The notes below the pieces were generated by a model that did not search any database, was not told the origin of the DNA, and saw only the letters and a list, made by a program, of their open reading frames with translations. Shown one piece after another: positions 35,401-44,873 of a DNA stretch of 64,000 bases. The stretch lies in assembly GCF_013394655.1 (NCBI RefSeq), contig NZ_CP053351.1:4070001-4134000 (forward strand), read 5' to 3'. The position numbers and the translations under genes are program-made. The DNA comes from Winogradskyella schleiferi. GTDB lineage: Bacteria; Bacteroidota; Bacteroidia; Flavobacteriales; Flavobacteriaceae. Each line of letters begins with the position of its first letter. Within the stretch, counting starts at the first letter, position 1.

Positions 35401-37614
35401 TCGACTGCAGATTGGATAATTACAGATTGGACTGATGCTGATTGTAGCGATGTAGATTATTCTACTATTGGAGCATTCGACTTTTCTACAGGATTACCAC
35501 CCACCATAACGTTACAACCTATTGCACCAGCATTCGAATGCACTTTTTCAGCAAGTTTAACTATTTCAGGAACTGAAGGATATGACGGTCCAACGCCTGC
35601 AGACACCCAAAATTTAGCATACCAATGGTATTTTAATCAACCAGGAACTTCAACTTGGACTGAAATTTCACCTGCTAACCCCAATTATACAGGGCAACAA
35701 ACTGCAACATTGAATATTATTGATACTATGAATTTAGATGGCTATCAATATTATTGTCAACTAAGGGAAGACAGTGACACCTGCTTTGAAGCATCCAATG
35801 CCGTTAAACTCGATGTACGTGTATCCATTTGGGATGGTACTTGGTCTGTTCCTCCAGCAATAGATCGCTTTGCTTTAATTGATGACAACTACGATACTTC
35901 AGAAATAACTAATGGTGAAATTAGTTTTGAAGCCTGTGGGTGTACCATTACCAATAATCATGAATTATTTATCTCTGACAATGATTTTGTGCGTATTGAT
36001 AATAACTTAGTTGTAGATGGTAGTTTAGTTGTTCGACCTTATGGATCATTTGTTCAAGTAGACGATTTAGGTACTATTACAGGTAATATATTATCGAATA
36101 AAAGTAAAATACAGGTTATTAAAAAAACAGCTTTATTAAATTCAAGTCAAGAATATACTTATTGGAGTTCGCCAGTATCCGGAGAAATTGTTAGTGACGG
36201 ATTAGCTGAAGCAAATCTCAACCGCGTTTTTTCTTTTTCCGGAGAAAACTTTTTAGATGCTACGAGAGAACTAAATAACAATAATGGCACTCTACCAGGC
36301 CAAGATGATATTGACGATGATAATAATGACTGGCAAGCAGTAACAGGTGCAACTGTAATGTTACCTGGTACCGGTTATGCTGCAACACAAGGTTTTGCTC
36401 CGTCTTTTCCCACACAACTCGATTATATTTTTGAAGGGCCTTTTAATAACGGCGTTTATAATGTTCCTATTTATAGAAATGATTCGGAAACTAATGATAA
36501 CAACTGGAATTTTATTGGAAATCCATATCCTTCGGCAATTGATGTTGTCAGTTTCTTAGGCGCTAATGCAAGTATAGACCAAAATGCCGCTGGCAGTATT
36601 TACGGCGCTATTTTCTTTTGGTCACATAATACTGTAGCAGATGGTAATACTAATGGGAATGAAGCATTGAACTATGCACAAAGTGATTATGCCATTATGA
36701 ATGGTTCTGGTGCAACAATGGGCGGCGACATGATAATGCCAAATCCGTATATTCCATCTGGCCAAGGTTTCTTTGTCTCTATGGATGATAGTGCACCTTC
36801 AACACTAGTAGGTGGAAATATAAGAACTACAGATGTTATTTTTAATAATAGTATGAGAGTTACCGAAAATAACAATCAATTTTTTAGATCAGCTTCTAAC
36901 GCTACCAATAAATTATGGTTAAACTTAACCACAGATAATGGTGTATTTAACCAAATACTCATTGCCTATATTAATGGTGCCACAGATGCTAATGATGGAA
37001 TGTATTTTGATGCTGAAAGACAATTATCTACAGAGACTAATGCCGCTATATTTTCATTATTAGAAAATTCTAATGCTTTTAAATTCGCAATTCAAGGAAA
37101 AAATCCGGATCACTTAAATTTAGAAGAAATAATTCCTTTAGGATTCAATACTAGTATTGATTCTCCTACTTTATATACAATTTCAATTTATCAATTTGAA
37201 GGTGAATTTTTGACCGAAAATAATATTTATCTCAAAGATAATTATCTTAATACGTATAATAATCTTTCTACAAGTGACTACACTTTTACATCTGAATCTG
37301 GCGACTTCAACGACCGTTTCGAAATTGTATTTACTACTACAACGCTTTCTATAGATGATAATTTTATAAACGCTAACGCTTTAACTATTGTTGAATTACC
37401 AAATGGTGATGTTGAATTCAAATTAAATTCTAACAAAAACGTGATTTCCAAAGTTGAAATTTTAGATGCTTTAGGAAGACGTGTTTATAACTTAAAAGGC
37501 AGCAATGCTACTGAAGTGTACAACTTATCTCAATTGAGTCAATCGGCTTATATAGCTAAAATCACTTTGTCTAACGGCCAAGTTATTAGCAAAAAAGCGA
37601 TTAAACAACGCTAA
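32461..37614 (+). CDS. Large cell-surface/secreted T9SS cargo protein (lamin-tail and choice-of-anchor domains)
   Basis: 1717 residues. Signal peptide 1-22. Residues ~30-210 look like a lectin/jelly-roll-type domain. A fibronectin-like stretch follows (~220-330), then a second jelly-roll-like part (~340-470). Two ASH/choice-of-anchor D repeats lie at ~480-590 and ~600-720 (DYGSVGIGSTSDLTFEIENIG is the classic start). A lamin-tail domain is at ~820-1000 (VVSDLFISEITDSPSGSLTY). The extreme C-terminus (~1635-1717: VEILDALGRRVYNLKG ... ISKKAIKQR) is a type A T9SS sorting domain, so it crosses the outer membrane by T9SS. No catalytic domain was recognised; adhesion or matrix role inferred. Single gene with its own -7 box and terminator. 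Confidence 0.9.
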   Translation: MKKNYSLVFILFLCFGLSGYGQVKIDEITFETVGGYTTSIPEFSDGSEDYFTRTDGSSNISGTQMVFANKQGTYFFAAHDTNGDGGPNTLSLNFDNINVSGYTNLQLRIHIAEDDDGSNQDWDGDSYMHITGIIDTSSSQNILWVEAASGTNSEPRLDSNFNGIGNGTAITDTFTQFVANISGTGNSLDIQIEFNDLNDGDEDIAIDNIEIWGVSSLPCIAPITQPTSLVLNNITSASIDGSFIPTTADEYLVVASTSPTLGANPVNGTSYSNGDPLGSGTVIQSSNTTTFTATGLSQTTQYYFFVFAQNNSSCTGGPVYNTTNPLTGNSTTLTGPCLEEGFEGGTSNPTGWTNNDSYYNIGDANNGSYKAGMNDNNDWIRTEQLTDPSDLSFWARASGGSSNYTITIQYSPDGVAWFDSSQIFANGSNTGDITTTYQQFNYNLNLTGNYYIRWFMSPRSSGSFYFDDVEVFCGTSTPEPELQLVDNTSTNQNCGYTIDYGSVGIGSTSDLTFEIENIGSLDLTVSSFGITGDYTIVSPAPPLTITSGNSQTVTLRFTPVSDGTSTGALTINNDDIDEGTCIVNLTGVGFTPGPNINVRGVIGSIPTIANGSITTSSLNNTYFAQQTINTTSQTKTFRIGNEGGTANLNVSSITLSGNTADFFVTSSFTNPFAIDTFQDFTITFQPTTLSGLRSVTVSIANTDSTKDPYTFVVEGIANCAAVSGSISPTEGPAGTTVTIVSPGNDLTGATADLNGVTLTPVSDSTLELVVRLPNTILSGGPLSIELSNGCVFSSTFTLIDNTIAGCQTTSSAVVSDLFISEITDSPSGSLTYIELYNATGSLINFATTNYSIRIYNNGSTSTFNDLILDSGTVASGSTYVISCGTNDAQCPVTGGDGSLAQVNLATIGASINFFRSGNQNIGHDYIGLYSTAAISVSNPTGNIDSWGSFGDQTWATGLGLGDKGANFQRDTNATFPNTTFSTADWIITDWTDADCSDVDYSTIGAFDFSTGLPPTITLQPIAPAFECTFSASLTISGTEGYDGPTPADTQNLAYQWYFNQPGTSTWTEISPANPNYTGQQTATLNIIDTMNLDGYQYYCQLREDSDTCFEASNAVKLDVRVSIWDGTWSVPPAIDRFALIDDNYDTSEITNGEISFEACGCTITNNHELFISDNDFVRIDNNLVVDGSLVVRPYGSFVQVDDLGTITGNILSNKSKIQVIKKTALLNSSQEYTYWSSPVSGEIVSDGLAEANLNRVFSFSGENFLDATRELNNNNGTLPGQDDIDDDNNDWQAVTGATVMLPGTGYAATQGFAPSFPTQLDYIFEGPFNNGVYNVPIYRNDSETNDNNWNFIGNPYPSAIDVVSFLGANASIDQNAAGSIYGAIFFWSHNTVADGNTNGNEALNYAQSDYAIMNGSGATMGGDMIMPNPYIPSGQGFFVSMDDSAPSTLVGGNIRTTDVIFNNSMRVTENNNQFFRSASNATNKLWLNLTTDNGVFNQILIAYINGATDANDGMYFDAERQLSTETNAAIFSLLENSNAFKFAIQGKNPDHLNLEEIIPLGFNTSIDSPTLYTISIYQFEGEFLTENNIYLKDNYLNTYNNLSTSDYTFTSESGDFNDRFEIVFTTTTLSIDDNFINANALTIVELPNGDVEFKLNSNKNVISKVEILDALGRRVYNLKGSNATEVYNLSQLSQSAYIAKITLSNGQVISKKAIKQR

Positions 37615-37642
37615 AATTAAAATCCTCTATATTATGTAAAAT

Positions 37643-37672
37643 AAGCCTCATCAAAAAAATGAGGTTTCTTTT
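37643..37672 (+). terminator. Terminator after the T9SS cargo gene
   Basis: AAGCCTCAT (37643-37651) pairs with ATGAGGTTT (37659-37667), followed by CTTTTAT. Confidence 0.75.
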
Positions 37673-37730
37673 ATATAGACCATATGTAGCAAGACCTAAG
37701 CGGGAATCAACAACAGATTCCAATTTGGGT

Positions 37731-37806
37731 TCACCCGTAGTTACTTCGGGTGAAATTCGGGTATTATCCGTATAGCTTCCGTATACGCCCTATATCTGAG
37801 CCGTAT
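37731..37806. repeat. Hairpin plus CCGTAT direct repeats
   Basis: TTCACCCG...CGGGTGAA at 37731-37755 forms a stem of 8 or more bp. It is followed by three CCGTAT units at 37768, 37779 and 37801. It lies between two convergent genes, so it is more likely a 3' element than a promoter. Confidence 0.5.
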
Positions 37807-37840
37807 GGCCATAAGATAACTTGTAGGTCAACTCAAAAGG

Positions 37841-40258
37841 TTATAACGTATATTTTAAAGCTAAAATTAAATTTCTACCAGCGGCCGAAATTCCCGAAGA
37901 ATAAGGTCTGTAGCGTTGGTCGGTAATATTTTCCAAGCTTGCCGTAATGCTTAACTTATCGTTGTACTGATATTGGGTTCTAAAATTAAGTGTATGCCAA
38001 GATGGTGCATAAGGATTTCCGTTGGAGTCCAAGGCATAGATATAGTCTTTTTCAATTTCTGAAGGTGCCAATTGATTATAAGAAAGTTCATTATTGTAAA
38101 CCACAAAGGCATCTAATTGTAATTTATTGTTTTTCCAGATGAAATGCGTTCGCCCGAAATTTGGAGCCACATGCCTCACAGGTTCTTCTATACCATTATT
38201 GTCTTCCGTTCCACCAATAACATTATATTGGGAACGCAATTTTAAATATTTAGAAAAATTGATCTCCAAACCTACTTCAAACCCATAAATCCAAGCTTTT
38301 GAAGCATTTTGTATAGCTTGTACTGTGCTTAATTCGCCATCATACATAATTTCTGTTTCGCCATTTAATTCATAAGCTCTTCTGATTAAGGCATTATCTA
38401 AAAAGGTGTAATAGGTTGCCATATCCAGTATCACTTTGTTTTCAAAATTCAGCTTTAATCCTAACTCACCACTATAGGCATATTCTGCTTCAAGATTGTT
38501 ATTTGGTACCACTACAGCTCCAGGTTCACTATCAAACACCTTACCGATATCATCTATATTTGGTGCCCTAAAAGCTGTGGAAGCGTTTAATTTCCATTGC
38601 ATCAATTCACTTGGCGACCATGTAAAACCAGCCGTTCCAGTTAATGCACCAGTATTAATCTCAACTTCATTAAAAGGGAGATTTAAAAATGTATTGTTCT
38701 CCGTAAAGTCCGCTTTAGCTATCACTTGATTGTAGCGCAATCCGGTTTGAAACACAAATTTAGAATTGGGTTTATACTTTAAGCTGGCATAAGCCGCCAT
38801 AGATTGCCATGTAGAGCCATCTGGATAGCGCGTTACATTGGGAGCGGTTGCATTGGTTTCAATATTTTCTTCATGCCCTTCTGAACCTACGGTATTGTGC
38901 AGATATTCTGCACCATAAAAAATGCTCGTTTTGGTATTCAAGTTTTTCTCCAAATCTAGATTAAAAGACACCGCATCAACAGATTCTGATCTTAGCTCGC
39001 GGATGGCGGATTGATAATCCCTATCTTCCCTACTTTCCTTAAAATTTTGATAGGCTAAAGTGGTCTGTATTTTATCATATAGATTAGAATTACTGCTTAA
39101 TTTGGTTATTTGAAAATTACCCATAACCCATTGCTGTGGGCCGTAATTCCATTCGGCTGAGCGTAAATCATCGCCTCTGTATCTTAGTAACCGATCATAC
39201 CTAGAATAATCTGAAGTCGTAGAAAAGTACAATCCAAAATCAAAATTAAGATTGTCGGATGGTTCGTACCTTACTTTTTGCATTAGGTTAATTTGATCAT
39301 AACCTGTAGGCGTTTGCATTAATGGGTTAGGATTGGTCACGATTACATCTGCGCCATTTTCCCTTATTACAAACTCTGGTCTAAGATAGTCGGTCGGGCC
39401 ATTACTACCCATTCTAAGATCATCGAAATTGGTATAGCTGGCACTCGTTAAAAACGCCCATTTCCTATAGCCCAGATTGACATCAAAATGACCGGTTTTT
39501 TCTTCATTGGCACTAGCGTATCTGGCTAACACATTTGCGGTTAAGTACAAATCATCCCTATAGGATAATTGTGGTTTTTTAGTGTAAAAACTCATAACAC
39601 CACCAATGGCATCACTACCATAAACCACAGAACCTGCGCCTAAAGTGACTTCTGTGTTTTTTATGGCAAACGGATCTATAGAAATTACATTTTGAAGATT
39701 ACCTCCTCTAAATATAGCATTGTTCATTCGCACACCATCAACCGTTATTAAAAGTCTATTGGTAGAGAATCCTCTTATCATTGGACTACCACCACCCAAC
39801 TGACTTTTCTGAATGTAAATATTCCCTGTGTTTTCCAATAGATCTGCGCTGGTTTGCGGATTTGCCAAGGCAATATCTTTGGCGTCTAAACTTACGATGG
39901 TTTGTGGAATATCACGTTTTTGTTGTTCGAATTTAGAGGCTGAAATAACGATTTGTTTTAACCCTTCCACTTTTGGAATAAGATAGACGATATAATTGTT
40001 TTTGGAAATTTCAGATTTTGTTAGTCTTTGTTGTTCATATAGAAAATCTTGGAAAACAATCATCTCATTTTCACTAAAATGCGATAATGATGCTTTACCA
40101 TCCAAATCCGTGATTCTAGTCTTGCTTTTCTTAAGATTATAAAGCGTCACTCCAGGAATTGGTGTTTCGCTATCTGCTTCTAGAACAGTAACGGTTTGCC
40201 CATAAGACAGTTGCAGAAATAGAACTAAAAAAATAAAATATATTAGAGTGTTCTTCAC
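37841..40258 (-). CDS. TonB-dependent outer-membrane receptor
   Basis: 805 residues. Signal peptide 1-20 (LQLSYGQ) followed by a carboxypeptidase-regulatory-like domain (~21-110), as in many Bacteroidota receptors. The plug domain is at ~120-230 (SADLLENTGNIYIQKSQLGGGSPMIRG; VDGVRMNNAIFRGGN), then a 22-stranded barrel ending in GRNLILALKYTL. The plug resembles the haem/vitamin-type receptors, but the substrate cannot be fixed. It starts 32 bp after recO on the same strand, so it may be in the porZ-recO unit. Energised by TonB-ExbBD elsewhere. Confidence 0.92.
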   Translation of the reverse strand: MKNTLIYFIFLVLFLQLSYGQTVTVLEADSETPIPGVTLYNLKKSKTRITDLDGKASLSHFSENEMIVFQDFLYEQQRLTKSEISKNNYIVYLIPKVEGLKQIVISASKFEQQKRDIPQTIVSLDAKDIALANPQTSADLLENTGNIYIQKSQLGGGSPMIRGFSTNRLLITVDGVRMNNAIFRGGNLQNVISIDPFAIKNTEVTLGAGSVVYGSDAIGGVMSFYTKKPQLSYRDDLYLTANVLARYASANEEKTGHFDVNLGYRKWAFLTSASYTNFDDLRMGSNGPTDYLRPEFVIRENGADVIVTNPNPLMQTPTGYDQINLMQKVRYEPSDNLNFDFGLYFSTTSDYSRYDRLLRYRGDDLRSAEWNYGPQQWVMGNFQITKLSSNSNLYDKIQTTLAYQNFKESREDRDYQSAIRELRSESVDAVSFNLDLEKNLNTKTSIFYGAEYLHNTVGSEGHEENIETNATAPNVTRYPDGSTWQSMAAYASLKYKPNSKFVFQTGLRYNQVIAKADFTENNTFLNLPFNEVEINTGALTGTAGFTWSPSELMQWKLNASTAFRAPNIDDIGKVFDSEPGAVVVPNNNLEAEYAYSGELGLKLNFENKVILDMATYYTFLDNALIRRAYELNGETEIMYDGELSTVQAIQNASKAWIYGFEVGLEINFSKYLKLRSQYNVIGGTEDNNGIEEPVRHVAPNFGRTHFIWKNNKLQLDAFVVYNNELSYNQLAPSEIEKDYIYALDSNGNPYAPSWHTLNFRTQYQYNDKLSITASLENITDQRYRPYSSGISAAGRNLILALKYTL

Positions 40259-40290
40259 TTGTCAACGCATTATCCTCTTAAACTCTCGGC

Positions 40291-41010
40291 TTAATGAAAC
40301 ACCTCATTAAGTACTTGTAATGATTTAGGTTTTTTAAAACTGCCCAAATGTAATTCAAAATAATGCAACAAAAGATTTAAAAACTCCTGTCTTTGTTTGG
40401 CATTGATCTTTACTTCGTTTAGGGCATCAAAGTTTGTGCCTAACAAGCATTTCAAGAGTGTTAAATTTTCACCAGAAATGGAGTAAATTCCATGGTTTGA
40501 CGCTTCAAAGATTCCAGATTCCAGATTAAAATAGCTATGATCTGTATTTAAATTTTCGGGTTGAAATCCTAAATAGCGCGTTAACTTCAATAAAAATAAT
40601 AAGTGAAAATTCGAAAATTGTTCCTCATTATCCAAATACTGTAGAGCAACTGAAATAAACTGGAATAAACCTTCGTTCTTTTCTTCTTCCTTTAGAACAT
40701 TAGAGAGAATTTCAGATAAAAAAAGTACGATAGCACTTTTATAAATGTTGGTATGAAGACTTTTGTAGATATAGTTAAACTTAACCTCACTTATAAAATG
40801 AAGCGATTGATTGGGTTTAAAATTTTCTTCTATTTGAAGTTGTGACAAAGCTTGATAATACACGGTTTTGGACAAGCCTTTCTTGGATTTCAAAACACCT
40901 CTTAAGAGATAACTGACCACACCACGTTGTTCCGTATAACACTTTACAATAAGGTCATTATCTCTATACTTTAATTTGGAAAGAACAATACTATTGTTTT
41001 TAGTGCGCAT
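40291..41010 (-). CDS. recO: DNA repair protein RecO
   Basis: 239 residues. N-terminal OB fold (NNSIVLSKLKYRDNDLIVKCYTEQ at ~5-28, then GVVSYLLRGVLKSKKG) and a helical C-terminal half, typical of RecO. RecO loads RecA onto SSB-coated DNA with RecR. It starts 3 bp after porZ. The usual CxxC zinc finger of many RecO proteins is absent, as in other Flavobacteria. The porZ-recO order is common in this family. Confidence 0.9.
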   Translation of the reverse strand: MRTKNNSIVLSKLKYRDNDLIVKCYTEQRGVVSYLLRGVLKSKKGLSKTVYYQALSQLQIEENFKPNQSLHFISEVKFNYIYKSLHTNIYKSAIVLFLSEILSNVLKEEEKNEGLFQFISVALQYLDNEEQFSNFHLLFLLKLTRYLGFQPENLNTDHSYFNLESGIFEASNHGIYSISGENLTLLKCLLGTNFDALNEVKINAKQRQEFLNLLLHYFELHLGSFKKPKSLQVLNEVFH

Positions 41011-41013
41011 GTT

Positions 41014-43398
41014 TTAACGGACTATTAGGACTTTTAGGACTTTGGTTTCAAAAGACTCTAAATCGGAAATCATAATTAAATAAACACCTGTGCGCACCAC
41101 CGAATTAGCCAAATTTTTACCGTTCCAAATGGCTGTCCCACCATCTATAGCAAAATTATAATTGGTGTTTGAAGATCTTAAATTGATATTGGATTGTGCT
41201 TCTGCAACCAAATTCCCTTCAATATCCGTGATTTTAATATTGACACGCTCTGTTAGTCCAGTCACTTTTACACCTTTATTGATGTCGTTAAGATCATTAT
41301 ATCCTAAAACGTCATATTCTGGTCGCACCGGATTAGGATACGCAAAAGCGTCTTGTAAGGTATCTTGTGGCTTCGATCCTCCTGCTTTAAAGGATAAGAG
41401 CCCTTTATTTGTCGCTATATAAACAGAACCATTATTAGGATCTACTGAAATATCATTGATTCGATTGGATGGTAGAGGGGAATTGTCAGTTGTAAAATGA
41501 TATATGGTGGTTTGCCCATCGGAAGAGAAATAAAATACGCCAGAATCTCCAGTTCCAATCCATTTATTATTAGAACCGTCTACTTCAATGTCAGTTATGG
41601 CTTGACCTTCCAATAATTCTTTGGGAATGCCGTCTTCTAAAATGATAATTGAACTTAACGTCGGGTTATTGTCCTCATAAAATCCAGAAGTATTGTAAAG
41701 TACTCTAAGGCCAGAGTATGTGCCGACCCAAAGTTGATTTCTATTATCAACAGCTAAAGAGGTAACGAGTGAAATGGGTAAGTTCTGATCTTCTGTATTA
41801 AGTACTCTAAGAGGACTATCTGAAATTGATTCATTATAAGCATATAATCCATTTAAATAACCTCCAATCCATTTCGTGCCATTACTATCTATATCTAAAG
41901 CAAAATAACCCAACTCATCATTTATGGCATCTTGTATAATACTTGAAAAATCATAGCTCTGCCAATTTCCTGTATTTGGATCGTATGATTTTAAAGGTTC
42001 GAATAATCGCGCGGTCACAGACCATAAAAGACCATTAGCATCAAATTTTGTAGCAGATACACGAAGGCTTCTGAAATTTGGTGAGCCTGGTAAAACCAAA
42101 GATTCTAAACCACTATTGGTTTCGTCATAAAATGTAGTGGGTTCAAAATTATTTATTTCCAAAATTCCATCTTGAAATGAGCTTATAAAAACCTGGTTAG
42201 ACATGAAAGGGTTTATAGAAATTTGCGAGAGGTTTTTTGCCCCAAAAACGTCATCATATGGAATACTCTCCCAAACATCATTTCTAAAATAACTTAAGCC
42301 TCTTGAACGTAAAGGAGAGGGATCTAAATCAATTGTATAATCCCCAAAGCTTGTCCAAACAACATTAGTTTCTGCGTTAAGCCTAAATGTTTCGTTAAAT
42401 AAAGGACCATTAGGTAAAATTTCTGTATAAATTTCAGTATTAGATACCGAATTGCTTAGGACACCTAGACTTTGAGTACCTATATAGATAGATTCGTTTA
42501 ATGTTATTGCTGAAGTAAAATCGGAATCAAAATCAGTATTAGGTTGAAAAGTATTGACCAATTGTATGTTTTCATTATATACGTAAATAGCATTTGTAGT
42601 AGAATAAATGAGATTAGAACCTGAAACATCAGCATCTAAAGGTGATAAGGGCAAGGTTATTGGCGTATTTATTGAGACTCCATCAATTTCATAAATTACG
42701 TTATTACTTCTAACCGCGTATATTTTATTATTAACGGTATTCATGGTTTGATAATTCCCTATAATAATGGTCTGCCATTGCCCAAAATCAATGAGATTTG
42801 GGTTCGTTAAATCCGCCTTTTTAACGCCATTGTTATTTAAGCAGGCTACATAAATTTCGTTGTTTAAAATTGAAACTTGTTTTACGGTAATCTGAGAGCC
42901 ACCATCTCCAAGAAAGTAGGTGTCCCCAAATTCCAAGCGTTCTAAATCGTAAATTGAAACTCCGTAATCCGTGGAAATATAAACTAAACCTTCATTTTCA
43001 TAAAAATGATTGATACGTTTATTGACAGGTGTAATATTTTGTTTCTCCAAGATATCCACTACGGTTAAAACTTCGCGCTCTGTTTCTGAATAAAGCTCAA
43101 TTAAACCAGTCTCATAACCAATAACTAGATATTGATAAACTTCACTGTAATATATGGTCGTAATTTGCTCACCAGACAAGCCGTCTATGGTTGTAATTGT
43201 AGTGATCTCATTCGTTGACGTATCATATTCAAAAACCGCGTTTTGTGCCGCAGCATATATTTTATTTTCACCGCTTACAACATCAACTATATTATTATAT
43301 GAGTAATGTGCTTGCCATAACGATGAGAAATCCTGGCTAAAGCTTGAAGCCGAAAACCAAAAAAGAATAATAGAGATTTTTAATATAGTCTTACGCAT
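41014..43398 (-). CDS. porZ: PorZ-like T9SS beta-propeller protein
   Basis: 794 residues from ATG 43398 (MRKTILKISI); an ATG seven codons earlier (43419) is less likely because it spoils the signal peptide. Signal peptide 1-21 (ASSFSQ). About 14 propeller-type repeats with WIGT/VGTYSGL motifs (KWIGGYLNGLYAY, LWVGTYSGLRVLY, KWIGTGDSGVFYF) follow, as in two-component-regulator propellers. The C-terminal ~90 residues form a T9SS-type Ig/sorting domain (GVKVTGLTERVNIKITDIEGNLV). This is the PorZ architecture: a surface protein that helps attach cargo to anionic LPS. The position beside recO supports it. Its cargo candidate is the 32461 gene. Confidence 0.82.
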   Translation of the reverse strand: MRKTILKISIILFWFSASSFSQDFSSLWQAHYSYNNIVDVVSGENKIYAAAQNAVFEYDTSTNEITTITTIDGLSGEQITTIYYSEVYQYLVIGYETGLIELYSETEREVLTVVDILEKQNITPVNKRINHFYENEGLVYISTDYGVSIYDLERLEFGDTYFLGDGGSQITVKQVSILNNEIYVACLNNNGVKKADLTNPNLIDFGQWQTIIIGNYQTMNTVNNKIYAVRSNNVIYEIDGVSINTPITLPLSPLDADVSGSNLIYSTTNAIYVYNENIQLVNTFQPNTDFDSDFTSAITLNESIYIGTQSLGVLSNSVSNTEIYTEILPNGPLFNETFRLNAETNVVWTSFGDYTIDLDPSPLRSRGLSYFRNDVWESIPYDDVFGAKNLSQISINPFMSNQVFISSFQDGILEINNFEPTTFYDETNSGLESLVLPGSPNFRSLRVSATKFDANGLLWSVTARLFEPLKSYDPNTGNWQSYDFSSIIQDAINDELGYFALDIDSNGTKWIGGYLNGLYAYNESISDSPLRVLNTEDQNLPISLVTSLAVDNRNQLWVGTYSGLRVLYNTSGFYEDNNPTLSSIIILEDGIPKELLEGQAITDIEVDGSNNKWIGTGDSGVFYFSSDGQTTIYHFTTDNSPLPSNRINDISVDPNNGSVYIATNKGLLSFKAGGSKPQDTLQDAFAYPNPVRPEYDVLGYNDLNDINKGVKVTGLTERVNIKITDIEGNLVAEAQSNINLRSSNTNYNFAIDGGTAIWNGKNLANSVVRTGVYLIMISDLESFETKVLKVLIVR

Positions 43399-43416
43399 TA
43401 AAAATATAAATTTGGT

Positions 43417-43424
43417 CAAAGATA
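43417..43424 (-). promoter_or_regulatory. -7 box of the porZ-recO unit
   Basis: The minus strand reads TATCTTTG (complement of 43417-43424), an exact TAnnTTTG 18 bp before the porZ start. TTTA lies 17 bp further upstream, close to the -33 position. Confidence 0.55.
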
Positions 43425-43469
43425 TTTAATAGTAACGATAATAAAGTGCTATTCATATATAATGTCCAT

Positions 43470-43506
43470 AAAAAAAGCTCCCATGGTTTCATACCATAGA
43501 AGCTTA
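43470..43506 (-). terminator. Terminator of gdhA
   Basis: On the minus strand AAGCTTCTATGGT pairs with ACCATGGGAGCTT around a short loop and is followed by six or more T. It lies 24 bp after the gdhA stop. Confidence 0.8.
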
Positions 43507-43529
43507 CTATTACTTACTTTGTTGTTTTT

Positions 43530-44873
43530 TTAAATTACACCTTGAGCCAACATCGCATCTGCCACTTTTACAAAACCTGCAATATTTGCGCCTCTGATGT
43601 AATCTATAGAGCCATCTTCGTTTTCTCCATATTCTACACAAGAGTCGTGGATATCTTCCATAATGTCCTTTAACTTTTCGTCAACTTCTTTCCTTGTCCA
43701 GCTCAATCGAAGTGAGTTCTGACTCATTTCTAAACCAGAAGTGGCCACTCCTCCTGCATTCGATGCTTTTCCTGGAGCAAACAAAATTTTGGCCTTTTGG
43801 AACTCATGCACGGCATCTGGTGTTGAAGGCATATTTGCACCTTCTGATACACACATACAACCATTAGCTATTAATTGTTTCGCCTCTTCCCCATTTAATT
43901 CATTTTGAGTTGCACAAGGTAATGCTATATCACATTTTTCTGACCAAGGTCTTTCTCCTTTATGGAATTTGGCATTCGGATATTTATCGACGTACTCGCT
44001 AATTCGGCCACGTTTTTCATTTTTGATATACATCACATGTTTCAACTTTTCAGTATCTATGCCATCTTCATCATATATATAACCTCCAGAATCTGAAAGT
44101 GTTACTACTTTAGCTCCTAATTCTATAGCTTTTTCAGCCGCGAATTGCGCCACATTTCCAGATCCAGAAATCACAACCGTTTTACCATCAAAAGAGTCCT
44201 CTTTTCTTTGCAGCATGTTTTGGGCAAAATATACAGTTCCATATCCTGTTGCTTCCGGTCTTATTAAGGAGCCTCCCCAAGATGCACCTTTTCCTGTTAA
44301 GACTCCAGTAAACGTATTCTTTAATTTTTTATACATCCCAAACATAAAACCAATCTCTCTAGCTCCAACACCAATATCTCCTGCTGGTACATCAGTATTA
44401 TGACCAATATGTCTAAATAACTCCGTCATAAAAGCATGGCAAAAACGCATAATTTCATTGTCTGATTTGCCCTTAGGATCAAAATCAGAACCTCCTTTAC
44501 CACCTCCCATGGGTAATGTGGTCAACGAGTTTTTAAAGACCTGTTCAAAAGCCAAAAATTTTAAAATACTGGCATTCACAGTTGGGTGAAAACGTAAACC
44601 GCCCTTATACGGTCCAATAGCAGAGTTCATTTGAACCCTATAACCTCTATTGACTTGGATTTCTCCTGAATCATCAACCCAACTAACCCTGAATGAAATC
44701 AACCTTTCTGGTTCTACCATTCGTAAAAGAATGTTTTTTCCGTTATAGATATCGTGTTTAGCTATATAAGGAATAACTGTTTCTGCGACTTCTTGAACCG
44801 CTTGTAAAAATTCCGGTTCATGCCCATTTCTTTCTTTTACAAGATCTAAAAATGCTTCTATTTTTTTTTTCAT
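43530..44873 (-). CDS. gdhA: Glutamate dehydrogenase (NADP-type)
   Basis: 447 residues, the usual length of the hexameric NADP-type enzyme. The glutamate-binding block is GPYKGGLRFHPTVNASILKF (~88-107) and the catalytic Lys is in LPMGGGKGGSDFDPKG (~120-135). The nucleotide-binding Rossmann motif is VVISGSGNVAQFAAEKA (~231-247). It interconverts 2-oxoglutarate plus ammonia and glutamate, mainly for assimilation. It is monocistronic with its own terminator. Confidence 0.96.
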   Translation of the reverse strand: MKKKIEAFLDLVKERNGHEPEFLQAVQEVAETVIPYIAKHDIYNGKNILLRMVEPERLISFRVSWVDDSGEIQVNRGYRVQMNSAIGPYKGGLRFHPTVNASILKFLAFEQVFKNSLTTLPMGGGKGGSDFDPKGKSDNEIMRFCHAFMTELFRHIGHNTDVPAGDIGVGAREIGFMFGMYKKLKNTFTGVLTGKGASWGGSLIRPEATGYGTVYFAQNMLQRKEDSFDGKTVVISGSGNVAQFAAEKAIELGAKVVTLSDSGGYIYDEDGIDTEKLKHVMYIKNEKRGRISEYVDKYPNAKFHKGERPWSEKCDIALPCATQNELNGEEAKQLIANGCMCVSEGANMPSTPDAVHEFQKAKILFAPGKASNAGGVATSGLEMSQNSLRLSWTRKEVDEKLKDIMEDIHDSCVEYGENEDGSIDYIRGANIAGFVKVADAMLAQGVI

